Of a DNA stretch of 31,712 nucleotides, positions 7,856 through 17,758 are shown in pieces. The stretch spans positions 1-31,712 of the forward strand of contig JAUYGU010000137.1 of the NCBI GenBank assembly GCA_030690405.1, read 5' to 3'. Position 1 is the stretch's first letter. Each line of letters opens with the position of its first letter. The position numbers were made by a program, and so were the translations under genes. The stretch comes from Dehalococcoidia bacterium (GTDB lineage Bacteria > Chloroflexota > Dehalococcoidia > SM23-28-2 > RBG-16-64-32). The notes beneath the pieces are model-generated. The model had not been told where the DNA came from, did no database searches, and saw only the letters and a list, made by a program, of their open reading frames with translations.

Positions 7856-9193
7856 TCAGCGCTCCTCTTCCAGCCGTCGCTCGATCGCCCGCGCGTGGCC
7901 TTCGAACCCCTCGGCGCGTGCGATCGCGGCCGCCGGCGGGCCGAGCTTCGCCAGCGCCTTCCGGTCGAGCGACACGACGCTCGTCGCCTTCAGGAAGTCT
8001 TGTACGCCCAGGGGTGAGGCGAAGCGGGCGCTGCCTCCCGTGGGCATGACGTGGCTGGGGCCCGCCGTGAAGTCGCCGATCGACTCCGCCGAGGCCGGCC
8101 CGGCGAACACCGCCCCCGCGTTCCGCACGTTGTCCAGCAGCCGCTCCGCCCGCTCCACGTGCAGGCAGAGGTGCTCCGGCGCGAACTCGTTCGCCAGCTC
8201 CAGCGCCTCCTTCACGTCGTCGACGATCACGATGCCGCCGCGCGCCTCCAGCGAGGCGCGGGCGACGGCCCCGCGTCCGATGGCGGCGATCTGCGACTGG
8301 AGCCTGCCGAGCACCGTCGTCCCTTGTTCCTCGGAAGTCACGATCAGGATCGCCGTGGCCAGCTCGTCGTGCTCCGCGCCGGCCAGCAGGTCGGCCGCCA
8401 CCATGCCGGCGTCGGCCCGCTCGTCGGCGATCACGACCGTCTCGGAGGGGCCGAAGATGCCGTCCAGGCCCACCGTCCCGTACATCTGGCGCTTGGCCTC
8501 GGTGACGAACACGTTTCCAGGCCCGCATATCTTGTCGACTCTGGGGATGGACTCCGTGCCGTATGCGAAAGCGGCGATCGCCTGGGCGCCCCCGGCGCGG
8601 AACACCCGGTCCACCCCGGCGATGTGCGCCGCCACCAGCTTGAGGGGCGACACGCTCGCGTCCGGCAGCGCCGGCGTCGCCATCACCAACTCGCGGACGC
8701 CGGCGGCCTTCGCCGGTATCGCCGTCATGAGCACGGTGGACGGGTAGACGGCTGTCGTGCCGGGCACGTAAATGCCCACCCTGGACAGCGGACGCACTAT
8801 CTGGCCCACGCCGTCCTTGCTGAAGCCGCGCAGGGCGTGCTCCAGCTGCTGCTTGTGGAAGCTCCGGATCTGGTCCGCCGCCTCGCGCAGGGCAGTCACA
8901 AGCGCCTTGTCCAGTTGTTCGTAGGCGCTCTCGATCTCCCCCTCGCTGACCTCCAGCAAGCGCGCGAGGTCGCCGTGCACGCCGTCGATCTCCTCGTTGA
9001 AGCGCACGACCGCCGCGTCGCCCTGCTCGCGCACCTCCCGCAGGATGCGCGCGACCACCTCGCCGACGCTGAGGTCGCCGCCGAAGGTGCGCCGGATCAC
9101 CTCGCGGACGGCCGCGGGCAGCTCCGCCGCCTCCACCGGCGTCCGCTTGAGGACGGTGGCCCTCGCCTCCTCCGCGCCGCGCGCTATACGCAT
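7856..9193 (-). CDS. hisD: histidinol dehydrogenase
   Basis: 445 residues, the full family length. The zinc enzyme oxidises histidinol to histidine in two NAD-dependent steps. Characteristic blocks: GIYVPGTTAVYPSTVLM, the FRAGGAQAIAAFAYGT segment, KICGPGNVFVTEAKRQMYG, GIFGPSETVVIADE and AGAEHDELATAIL. The C-terminal SHVMPTGGSARFASPLGV block carries metal and substrate ligands. ATG 9193 overlaps the end of the upstream PLC-like gene by ten bases, so the two are translationally linked. Confidence 0.96.
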   Translation of the reverse strand: MRIARGAEEARATVLKRTPVEAAELPAAVREVIRRTFGGDLSVGEVVARILREVREQGDAAVVRFNEEIDGVHGDLARLLEVSEGEIESAYEQLDKALVTALREAADQIRSFHKQQLEHALRGFSKDGVGQIVRPLSRVGIYVPGTTAVYPSTVLMTAIPAKAAGVRELVMATPALPDASVSPLKLVAAHIAGVDRVFRAGGAQAIAAFAYGTESIPRVDKICGPGNVFVTEAKRQMYGTVGLDGIFGPSETVVIADERADAGMVAADLLAGAEHDELATAILIVTSEEQGTTVLGRLQSQIAAIGRGAVARASLEARGGIVIVDDVKEALELANEFAPEHLCLHVERAERLLDNVRNAGAVFAGPASAESIGDFTAGPSHVMPTGGSARFASPLGVQDFLKATSVVSLDRKALAKLGPPAAAIARAEGFEGHARAIERRLEEER

Positions 9194-9942
9194 TCCAGGT
9201 ACTCCCTCACTGCCGTCACGCTGCCCTGCACGGCGCCGTCCATGAACTCCCGGACCCGTCCTTCCGTCAGATAGCGAAGCGTCTCGTCCGCCAGGTCGGG
9301 CAGCGACCGCACGAACTCCTCAAACTGCTCAGGCGTCTCGATCCCCGCCTCGCGCAGGTGCCGGCTCGCGACGTAGCGGAACCGCTCCCAGTCCGGCGCG
9401 TGGTCCACAACGTCCAGGATCAGCTCTCGCCAGCGGTGGAGCGTATCGCTGTCGATGAACTCTATCTCCAGCGCGAGGTCGGAGCGGGCCACTGCCTCTA
9501 GCACGTGGGCCATCAGTTCACGGTCGATGCGCTTCTCCCGGTCCAACGAGAACTGGATCGCCCGATCCATGATGTTGGCGCGCAGGTCGCCGCCCAGGGG
9601 AGAGCGCTGTCCGAAGAACGGCCGGTAGATGGTGTTGATCCAGAGCTCGTCCATCACCAGGTGAGTGACGTACCCCGCCACGAACGCCGCCGTCCCCGGA
9701 CGAAGGCTTCCCGGCTGTCCCAGCCGTGGATAGGCGCTGAACAGGCCCGCCACGCCGCTCTGCTCGTCGAAGTTGTGCAGGTCGAAGAAATGGGTGCGTC
9801 CGCGCTCCCAGCGCGTGATCACGCGGATATCGGGGGCGGTGGCGCCCAGGTACAGGTTCCCGCGCTCCGCGTCGAGCACGCGGTGGCGCAGGCGGTCGCC
9901 AACTTCCTTGGCGATGACGGTGTGCAGTCCCAGCGGTGGCAT
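9184..9942 (-). CDS. zinc-dependent phospholipase C-like protein inside the his operon
   Basis: 252 residues. The N-terminal half resembles the Zn-dependent phospholipase C family (PF00882 type): GLHTVIAKEV, then YLGATAPDIRVI, THFFDLHNF and FVAGYVTHLVMDEL. It has His and Asp residues spaced as in the metal site. The second half is helical and I do not recognise it. There is no signal peptide, unlike classical secreted enzymes, so a cytoplasmic hydrolase is more likely. It lies between hisG and hisD, 27 bases after hisG, and overlaps hisD. This suggests an operon-linked role, but none of the ten canonical histidine steps needs it. ATG 9942 has only a weak ribosome binding site. Confidence 0.75.
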   Translation of the reverse strand: MPPLGLHTVIAKEVGDRLRHRVLDAERGNLYLGATAPDIRVITRWERGRTHFFDLHNFDEQSGVAGLFSAYPRLGQPGSLRPGTAAFVAGYVTHLVMDELWINTIYRPFFGQRSPLGGDLRANIMDRAIQFSLDREKRIDRELMAHVLEAVARSDLALEIEFIDSDTLHRWRELILDVVDHAPDWERFRYVASRHLREAGIETPEQFEEFVRSLPDLADETLRYLTEGRVREFMDGAVQGSVTAVREYLECV

Positions 9943-9969
9943 CTCACATCTGACCCCGCGGCAATTGTA

Positions 9970-11391
9970 TCAGACTGCCCGGCGCGCATTCGCCGCCTGC
10001 TGCATGGCGCGGACCACCTGCTCGAACACGTCGCGGCGGCGGCCGTCCAGCCCTCCGTCCTTGCGGGCGATGAGGCACGTCGTCGACCGGAACAGCAGGT
10101 CGATCGGCTTCAGCCTGTTCTCCGTGAGCGTTCGGCCCGTCTCCGTCCCTTCGATCAGGAGCTCGGCGTCGGCGGGGACGAACCCTTCGGACGCTCCGGC
10201 AATCGGTATAACCCGGTACCGCCCCAGGTGGCGGCTGCGCGCGTAGGCGTCAGCGATGCCGGGGAACTCGGACGCGACCCTGATGGTCTGCCTGCCCTGA
10301 GTTCGCCAGTGCTCAAGGGCGCCGCTCAGGTCGGACGCCGGCACCGCCTCGCTGGCGACGGCGGCGAGGTCGAACTGGCCGCGCTGGAGGTCGGCGACCT
10401 CCTCCAGAGGGCTGGAGGGGAAGCGGCTCAGGTGCTCGGTCAGGCAGTCGCGGCCGGTGATCGCAAGGTCCATCTCACCTGTGGCGACGAGCTGGGGCAT
10501 GTCGTGCGGACGTATGACCTTGATCTCGAGGCCGGGCAGCGGGCTCACGGGACGCCGCAGGCACTGCGAGTCGTCGTAGCCCTGCGGCGGCAGCAGGCCG
10601 GCCTCTCCCAGCGCCGCTACGGCGTGGCGCTGCTGGTGGCCGTCCGGCAGCGCCATGCGCACCGTGTCAGCGCTTCGTGTCGCAGGTCCGGCGCCGGCGG
10701 AGGCCGCAACCAGGGGTGGCGGCAGCCGCAGCCGCGGCGTGGCGGCGCCGGCGGCGCCTGCCGCCAGCGGGTCCAGGATCGGCGCGAGCGCCTTCTTCGC
10801 CAGGCTTTCCGCGTTGGCGATCAGCCAGGCGGAGCTCTCCATCAGGCAGAGCAGCGGACTCAAGCCGTGGCCCGACACCGCGGCCTCGTCGGCGGCGGCG
10901 ATGACCGCCAGGTCGGCGTCCTCCGGCGGGTACGCCTCCGCCGCGCCCCACACGGCCAGCACGCGGTATGCGGGCAGCCGCGCCGCTAGCGCGAACGCCT
11001 CAGCGATGTTCGGGTACTCGCTGGCGATCCGCAGGACGCGGCCGCCAAATGTCGCGAGCGTCCGGCCGCCGTCGGCCGCCGACGCCACGTAAAGACCCGA
11101 GCGTCCCACGCCGAGGTCGCGCAGAGGCACGACCGGGTGGTGGGGGAACCTGGCCCGCAGCTCCTCCACCCAGGCCATGCCGCAGACGCCGAGGTCGTAG
11201 TTGCCGAGCGCGATCTGGATGGGGATGTCCTTCTCGCGGAAGACGCGCGCGACGACATCCGAATGTCCACCAACGCTGAGGATGTACGTGCGTGAGCCCT
11301 CGCCGTAGCCTTCGACGTTCAGGCCGGCGGCGCCGAGGACGCCGGCGACGGGTGTCCGCAGGTCGCCCGCCGGCAGGGCGAGCTTAATCAC
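9970..11391 (-). CDS. hisG: ATP phosphoribosyltransferase with two fused HisG domains
   Basis: First, committed step of histidine synthesis (ATP + PRPP). The 473-residue product is about twice the short-form HisG. Residues 1-210 and 241-446 are each HisG-like, joined by an Ala/Pro-rich linker (211-240). Equivalent blocks: KLALPAGD and RMALPDGH; DIPIQIALGNYDLGVCG (55-71) and DMPQLVATGEMDLAITG (297-313); RIASEYPNIAEAF (121-133) and RVASEFPGIADAY (371-383). The PRPP loop is kept only in the second copy (EGTETGRTL, 414-422); the first reads AADEAAVSGHGL. The usual KGRL near the start is absent in both. GTG 11391 overlaps the hisZ stop. Inference: one catalytic and one degenerate half, working with HisZ. 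No other hisG is in the window. Confidence 0.9.
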   Translation of the reverse strand: MIKLALPAGDLRTPVAGVLGAAGLNVEGYGEGSRTYILSVGGHSDVVARVFREKDIPIQIALGNYDLGVCGMAWVEELRARFPHHPVVPLRDLGVGRSGLYVASAADGGRTLATFGGRVLRIASEYPNIAEAFALAARLPAYRVLAVWGAAEAYPPEDADLAVIAAADEAAVSGHGLSPLLCLMESSAWLIANAESLAKKALAPILDPLAAGAAGAATPRLRLPPPLVAASAGAGPATRSADTVRMALPDGHQQRHAVAALGEAGLLPPQGYDDSQCLRRPVSPLPGLEIKVIRPHDMPQLVATGEMDLAITGRDCLTEHLSRFPSSPLEEVADLQRGQFDLAAVASEAVPASDLSGALEHWRTQGRQTIRVASEFPGIADAYARSRHLGRYRVIPIAGASEGFVPADAELLIEGTETGRTLTENRLKPIDLLFRSTTCLIARKDGGLDGRRRDVFEQVVRAMQQAANARRAV

Positions 11392-12610
11392 CGGCGGCTT
11401 CTCGCAGCGCCTCCGCCACGGCCTCCACGCTGTCCAGCTTGCGAGCCTTCCCCGCCGCGCCGGAGACGGTGAACATTTCGCCGGAGACCTCCACCCGCGC
11501 ACCGCCCTCCGCTGGCGACCGGGCGACCTGCACCGCCAGACCGCGCTCCCGCAGGGCGGCGGCCAGCCGGAACGCCGAGGCGAGCGACGCGCTATCGGCC
11601 GCCCGCGCCAAGACCGTGGCCGGCAGACGCCGCCGCCGCTCCTCGTCCGAGAGGAGGCCGGCGAGGACGCCTGCCTCCAGGGCGAAGCCCGACGCTGGCG
11701 CCTGCCGGTCGCCGATCAGCGATACGAGGGCGTCGTAGCGGCCACCGCCGCCGATCCGCCGGCCCGAGACTTCGAGCTGAAAGGCGGGGCCGGTGTAGTA
11801 CTCAAAGTTGCGCACCATTGCCGCCGAGATCAGGATGCGGCAGCCGAGCTCCTCCAGCGCCCCCGCGACGACGGCCAGCTCCTCCAGCGGCGTCTCCATC
11901 TCGGGGACGCTCTTGAGGAAGGCGCTGCGTATGTTGCTCAGGTAGGCGCGGCCTTCACCCTCGATGCCGAGTAGCATCTCCAGGGAGGCGCCGACCTCAG
12001 GCAGGAGTCCCTGCAGCTCCGGCAGCGCCGAGTCGTCTCCGTCCAGGATGCGGTCGTAAAGCGCCAGCTGTTCGGAGGCGTCCAGCCCCGCCCGCGAGAG
12101 CACCGCGCGCACCAGCCCCGGGTGTGAGAGCCGCACGTCCGCCTCGATGCCAAGCCGGCTCAGCACCTCCCGCGCCAGAACCACCAGCTCGATATCGCCT
12201 TCCGGCTGGCTTTCACCGATCAGCTCCACGCCGCACTGCCAGTCCTCCCGCGACTCGTCGCCTTCGGCGAACCGGAAGACGTTCTGGACGTAGAACAGCT
12301 TCGCCACGCGGCCGCCGTCCAGCGATTCGGCGTACAGCCGCGCCGCCGGGATGGTGGAGTCCGGCCGCATGACGACGCGTTCGCCGCTCCAGCCGTCCCA
12401 GTCCAGGAAGGAGTAGACGCGGCCCAGCAGTTGGGGGGAGAGGGTGCCCGCCGTGGTGAACAGGTGCAGGTGCTCCAGGACGGGGGTGCGCACCTCGTCG
12501 TACCCCCAGCCCAGGCAAACGGTCCGGAACGCCTCCTCCACACGGCGGAAGCGCCTCATCTCGTCCGGCAGGATGTCCCTCATGCCGGCGCAGCGCAAAG
12601 TTTGGTCCAT
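11384..12610 (-). CDS. hisZ: ATP phosphoribosyltransferase regulatory subunit (HisRS paralogue)
   Basis: 408 residues resembling the class II histidyl-tRNA synthetase core. It opens with CAGMRDILPDEMRRF, followed by MRPDSTIPAARLYAE (motif 2 region), YYTGPAFQLEV and GGGGRYDALVSLIG. The arginine needed for aminoacylation in the last block (GFAxGxER of HisRS) is absent: it reads GFALEAGVL. That and the adjoining hisG make this HisZ rather than HisS. A C-terminal segment of about 85 residues resembles the anticodon-domain fold. I chose ATG 12610, preceded by AGGAG nine bases upstream and by a good promoter at 12639-12667; the frame is open further back into purC but has no family similarity there. 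Confidence 0.93.
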   Translation of the reverse strand: MDQTLRCAGMRDILPDEMRRFRRVEEAFRTVCLGWGYDEVRTPVLEHLHLFTTAGTLSPQLLGRVYSFLDWDGWSGERVVMRPDSTIPAARLYAESLDGGRVAKLFYVQNVFRFAEGDESREDWQCGVELIGESQPEGDIELVVLAREVLSRLGIEADVRLSHPGLVRAVLSRAGLDASEQLALYDRILDGDDSALPELQGLLPEVGASLEMLLGIEGEGRAYLSNIRSAFLKSVPEMETPLEELAVVAGALEELGCRILISAAMVRNFEYYTGPAFQLEVSGRRIGGGGRYDALVSLIGDRQAPASGFALEAGVLAGLLSDEERRRRLPATVLARAADSASLASAFRLAAALRERGLAVQVARSPAEGGARVEVSGEMFTVSGAAGKARKLDSVEAVAEALREAAGD

Positions 12611-12638
12611 TGGCGAATCTCCTGGCGGGATGTGCCTC

Positions 12639-12667
12639 ATTCTAGCGCAGCGTCGTCCCCCATTCAA
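12639..12667 (-). promoter_or_regulatory. sigma-70 promoter of the his operon
   Basis: On the minus strand TTGAAT (12662-12667) and TAGAAT (12639-12644) are exactly 17 bases apart, 29 bases upstream of hisZ. The ten bases that include the -10 recur at 12678-12687 (GCGCTAGAAT in both), suggesting a duplicated element. The 89-base purC-hisZ gap therefore carries a separate promoter for the his genes. Confidence 0.7.
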
Positions 12668-12699
12668 CGAGGGGGCGATTCTAGCGCTGAGGTTAGCCT

Positions 12700-13601
12700 T
12701 TACGGCCGAATCAGCTCGCGCCCCGTTAGGCGATGGAACGCCTCGCGGTACTTCTCGCCGGTCTTCGCGGCGACCTCTGGCGGGAGCTCCGGCGCCGGCG
12801 GCGTCCGGTCCCAGCCGGTCTCGGTCAGGTAATCGCGGACGTACTGCTTGTCGAAGCTGGGCTGGACCTGCCCGGCCCTGTACCGGTCGGCGGGCCAGAA
12901 GCGGCTGGAGTCCGGCGTCAGGCATTCGTCGATGAGCGTCACCTCGTCGTTCAGCCAGCCGAACTCGAACTTCGTGTCGGCGATGATGATGCCCCGCTCG
13001 CGGGCGTAGTCGCGCCCGAAGCGGTACACGGCCAGGGAGCGCAGCGCCATGGCGTTCGCCGCCTGCTCGCCCGCCGTCTCAACCGCCTGCTCGAACGTGA
13101 TGTTCTCGTCGTGGCCCTCGTCGGCCTTCGTCGTAGGGGTGAATATCGGCTCGAACAGCTCCTGCGCCTCCTTCAGCTCCTTCGGGAGCTTGATCCCGCA
13201 GAGCGAGCCCGTCTCGTGGTACTCGGACCAGCCGGCGCTGCCAAGCACGGCATAGCCGCGGACGATGCACTCCACGTCCAGCCGCTGCGCCTTGTGGACG
13301 AGCATCGCCCGGCCGATGAGCTCGCGCGGCAGCTCCACCGGCACGCCCTCCATCCGGGTGGAGTCCACGACGCGGATGAAGTGGTTGGGGACGATGTCTC
13401 CGGTCTTCTCGAACCAGAACGCGGACAGCTGGGTGAGGACGAGCCCCTTGTCCGGGATGCCGGTGGGGAGGACGACATCGAAGGCGGAGATACGGTCGGT
13501 GGCGACGATGAGCAGCTTATCGCCGAGGTCGTAGACATCGCGCACCTTGCCGCGGGCGAACAGGGGCAGGTCGAGCGTCGTTTCGGTGAGGACGGCGGCG
13601 G

Positions 13602-13605
<4 letters not shown>
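12700..13605 (-). CDS. purC: phosphoribosylaminoimidazole-succinocarboxamide synthase (SAICAR synthetase)
   Basis: 301 residues, the longer type of SAICAR synthetase. It joins aspartate to CAIR with ATP. Recognisable blocks: ARGKVRDVYDLGDKLLIVAT (18-37), DRISAFDVVLPTGIPDKG, VECIVRGYAVLGSAG, and the metal/substrate block ADTKFEFGWLNDEVTLIDE. The ATG at 13605 overlaps the purB stop as ATGA, so it is translationally coupled to purB. The next gene, hisZ, has its own promoter. Confidence 0.96.
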
Positions 13606-14891
<1,286 letters not shown>

Positions 14892-15166
14892 CGGCGCTTC
14901 GCGGGAAACGGGAACGGAGAACAGAGAGCCGGGTTTGATTGAATTGCGGATGCCGCATCCGCCGTTTGATTGTTTTCTGATGAGAGTTTCGTCTGGCGGG
15001 CGCTGGAGATAGGGGAAGGCCGTGGTCTGTCTGATTGTTTGGCCCGGGCGGCCGCTTGGGCCGGTGTGGCTGCCACGCGACTATATTAGGACATGTCCGC
15101 GCGAGGTGGAAGGGGAGGGCGGCTCAGGGGAACAGGCTCCCTACCCACCATATTTGAGCCACCGCG
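14892..15166 (-). promoter_or_regulatory. purB upstream region with three repeated nonamers and a hairpin
   Basis: No gene lies in this 275-base gap between purB and the secreted-protein gene. On the plus strand GTTTGATTG occurs at 14933-14941 and 14964-14972, and GTCTGATTG at 15029-15037. A perfect hairpin, GCGGATG-ccg-CATCCGC (14946-14962), lies between the first two copies, whose starts are 31 bases apart (about three helical turns). A possible minus-strand -10, TAATAT, lies near 15085-15090 with a poor -35. The repeats could be operator half-sites; no known repressor box is recognised. Confidence 0.4.
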
Positions 15167-17641
15167 CTAGGGCGGTATGCAGATCTTGTTGAACACTGGG
15201 ATGTACAACATCACGTCCGCCAGCGTGATTCCGCCGCTCTGGTTCAGGTCGTACCGTGGGTTGTACGGTGGGTTCGGGTCGAAGCTGTTGAACACCGGTA
15301 TGTAGCCCATGACGTCCGCAAGAGCAGCCCGCTGGTTATCGTCAAAATCGAACGGCCAGGGGTCCGGGTTTTCGTCGTTGGCGGTGGCGGTGAGGGAGCA
15401 GCCATTCATCGGGTTGGTGCCCAGAAAGAGCGCCTCCGAGTCGTCGGTGAAGGTGTCGCCGTCGAAGTCGCCGCCGGGGGAGTCGTGGCAGCCGTCAACA
15501 TCGATGACGCCGTCGTAGTCCTCGAAGGTGAGCACGACGTCGTCGGTGGAGAAGGCGGCCTCGGGCGGGTCGTCGCGTTTCCCGTTATGGTTGAGGTCCT
15601 GGGGGGCGCCGAGCATGCCGTCGCCGCCAGCCAGAGAGTCCGTGCCGGGGCACATGTCGCCAACGTCGGGGTGGCCGTCGTTATCGTTGTCGGGCTCGGG
15701 GCAGCCGTCGGAGTCCTTGAAGGCGTCGACGTCCTCGGGGATGTTCTTGCAGTCGACAGTTGGCGAGGGGAGGGTGCCTGCGGGGTCGAAGACCATCTTG
15801 GCGGAGTCGGAGACGTCGGGGACGCCGTCGAGGTCATTATCGGTATCCGGGCAGCCGTCGCCGTCCTGGAAGCCGTCGTAGTCCTCGGGGTCGAAGGGGC
15901 AACCGTCCTCGGCGTCTGAGAGGCCGTCGCCGTCAGAGTTGGGCGCCGCGGCGAAGGCCGCCGAAAACTCGGAGGTGTTGCCGGCGGCGTCGGTGGCGGT
16001 GGCCGTGAGGTCGGCCAGCGGGTGCGCCACGCCGGAAAGGCTGAAGTTGCCGGCCGCGTCGGCACTGTCCGACCCCAGGTGGACGCGGCCCTCCTCGGCC
16101 AGGTCGTTGTAGACGTCCACGGTGCAGAGGGCGCAGGCGAAGCCGCTGACGGTGCCCCCGGCCACGGAGCCGATCGCGGGCGCCGGCAGGTCGAGGTTGC
16201 CGCCAACGGTGGTATTGATGCCCAGGAGCGAATTGGAATGGATAGAGTTGCCGCGAATAGTGTTGCGAACTCCTGAATCAACCCAGACGCCGGTGCCGTT
16301 GAAGGCTATGATGTTCGCCTCTCCCGCCGCCGTGCCGCCTATGATGTTGTCGTCCCCGAAGGCGCTCGCCCGGACGCCCGCGGTCGTGTTGCCCAGGGGG
16401 CCTGTGCCGGCGGCGTCGGTGCCTATCTTGTTGCCGATGACCGTGTTCGAGGAGGATACGGCGATGTAGACCCCCACGTCGTTCCCGGATATGAGGTTCC
16501 CCTCGCCGGGGCCGGCGCCGCCGATGGTGTTCCCCACAGCACCCACGGCGAGGCCCACACCCGCATCCGACATTCCCATGTCGACCGTGCCGCTGGCGTC
16601 TGTGCCGATGAAGTTGCCCACCACCTTGTTGCCCGTGGCGGCGCTGTAAAGACCGATGCCCACACCTACTGCGCCCTCACGGATGACGTTTCGCTGTCCG
16701 GAGAAGACGCTGCCGCCGATGACGTTGTCGTCACCGGAGATCGCGATGCTCGTGGCGCCTGCACAACGCCTGATCTGAAGCCCCTCGATGTGGTTGCCGT
16801 TCCCTATCAGACCGAAGCAGAAGATGTTGAGGTTCTGCCCATCGACGATGACGCCGGCGCCGATGCCGCTGACCACGTCCCCGTTGACGTCCATGTATGG
16901 CAGCTCGGAGCCGATGGCGATGGTAGAGGGAGTCGTCGGTGGGAACGTCGTGTAGTTGGCGAAGTGGATCAGGTCCGAGCCGGAAGCGCCGCCGGCGGCA
17001 CTGTTCAGCACCAGCGCCTGCTCCCCGGCATCCAGACTTCCGAAGGCAAGATCGCCTGCGGCCAGCAGCATGGCCTCGCGCAGGGTGATCGCCCCGTCCC
17101 TCGTGTCCGTGTCGGCGATGGAGTTGACGTATATCGCGGCGCCCAGGGACATGTTGAGCACGACGTTCCCCGTGGTGCCCGAGTAGCCACCCACCTGGAT
17201 GCGGTAGGTGGTGCTGGCGGCGTACGTCAGCGCTAAAGTTGACTGCACGGACTCTCGGGTGGAGGAGGGGAACAGGTCGTCGTTGCAGCCCACGTTGGTG
17301 AGCGGAAACCCGCTTCCCGTATAGACGGCGAGGACGGTGTCGAAGTCGCTGCCCCAGGTGTCGAAGACGACGGTGCCGGTGCTCGCCGGGCTGATCCAGG
17401 TGTACCAGACCGTAGCGCCGATGTCGCAGGGCTGGTTCTCGCTGCCCTCTGTGGTGGCGCCCACGTTGCTGCCGGTGGCGACGATGCCGGAGGTGGCGGG
17501 CGTCGCGATGGCGATGGCGTCGGCGAGGTTATCGTTGGCGGGGGCGGCTAGCGCGAGCTCAGGGGCCGTGGGAAGCATGACGAAGACGGCGGCCAGCACA
17601 GCCGCCGTCGCGAGGAGCCAGAGTCGTCTCGTGGTTAGCAG
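15167..17641 (-). CDS. large secreted beta-helix protein with TSP3-like and dockerin-like C-terminal repeats
   Basis: 824 residues as called. Order: signal peptide ending ELALA; a PPC-like beta-sandwich (NDNLADAIAI, VWYTWISPASTGTVVFDTWG) to about residue 170; a CSLREA-like start (YVNSIADTDTRDGAITLREA); a right-handed parallel beta-helix with NxIGG and GNxIGTDAxG rungs to about 510; a short Ig-like segment; Asp-rich TSP3-type calcium repeats (NSDGDGLSDAEDGCP and similar, about 566-700); and two dockerin-like repeats (LADVMGYIPVFN, LADVMLYIPVFN) at the end. It is likely a cell-surface calcium-binding protein; substrate unknown. The first GTG (17599) would leave a signal peptide without positive charge. 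CTG 17641 follows AGAGGGGA by seven bases and adds LTTRRLWLL, so I prefer it. A TTGACG lies at 17695-17700. Confidence 0.85.
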   Translation of the reverse strand: MLTTRRLWLLATAAVLAAVFVMLPTAPELALAAPANDNLADAIAIATPATSGIVATGSNVGATTEGSENQPCDIGATVWYTWISPASTGTVVFDTWGSDFDTVLAVYTGSGFPLTNVGCNDDLFPSSTRESVQSTLALTYAASTTYRIQVGGYSGTTGNVVLNMSLGAAIYVNSIADTDTRDGAITLREAMLLAAGDLAFGSLDAGEQALVLNSAAGGASGSDLIHFANYTTFPPTTPSTIAIGSELPYMDVNGDVVSGIGAGVIVDGQNLNIFCFGLIGNGNHIEGLQIRRCAGATSIAISGDDNVIGGSVFSGQRNVIREGAVGVGIGLYSAATGNKVVGNFIGTDASGTVDMGMSDAGVGLAVGAVGNTIGGAGPGEGNLISGNDVGVYIAVSSSNTVIGNKIGTDAAGTGPLGNTTAGVRASAFGDDNIIGGTAAGEANIIAFNGTGVWVDSGVRNTIRGNSIHSNSLLGINTTVGGNLDLPAPAIGSVAGGTVSGFACALCTVDVYNDLAEEGRVHLGSDSADAAGNFSLSGVAHPLADLTATATDAAGNTSEFSAAFAAAPNSDGDGLSDAEDGCPFDPEDYDGFQDGDGCPDTDNDLDGVPDVSDSAKMVFDPAGTLPSPTVDCKNIPEDVDAFKDSDGCPEPDNDNDGHPDVGDMCPGTDSLAGGDGMLGAPQDLNHNGKRDDPPEAAFSTDDVVLTFEDYDGVIDVDGCHDSPGGDFDGDTFTDDSEALFLGTNPMNGCSLTATANDENPDPWPFDFDDNQRAALADVMGYIPVFNSFDPNPPYNPRYDLNQSGGITLADVMLYIPVFNKICIPP

Positions 17642-17758
17642 GCAGATGTCCCCTCTGAGGTGGCACTAGCTATTGGGCCACAATCCGTGGCGCTCGTCAA
17701 TACGGGAAATGTTTCGCCGTTGCGGTTCCTCGGGTCGACGCCGACGTGGCCGGAGCCG

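Noticed and set aside
9505..10989. Long plus-strand ORF opposite the PLC-like gene and hisG
   Set aside because: High-GC shadow frame with Arg/His/Gln-rich, low-complexity translation and no family motif. The minus-strand genes explain the region.
14892..15166. Purine riboswitch upstream of purB
   Set aside because: No three-way-junction pattern with conserved loop sequences was found; only short repeats and one hairpin.
16790..17236. Plus-strand ORFs inside the secreted beta-helix gene
   Set aside because: Shadows of a repetitive, GC-rich gene with clear domain order on the minus strand.
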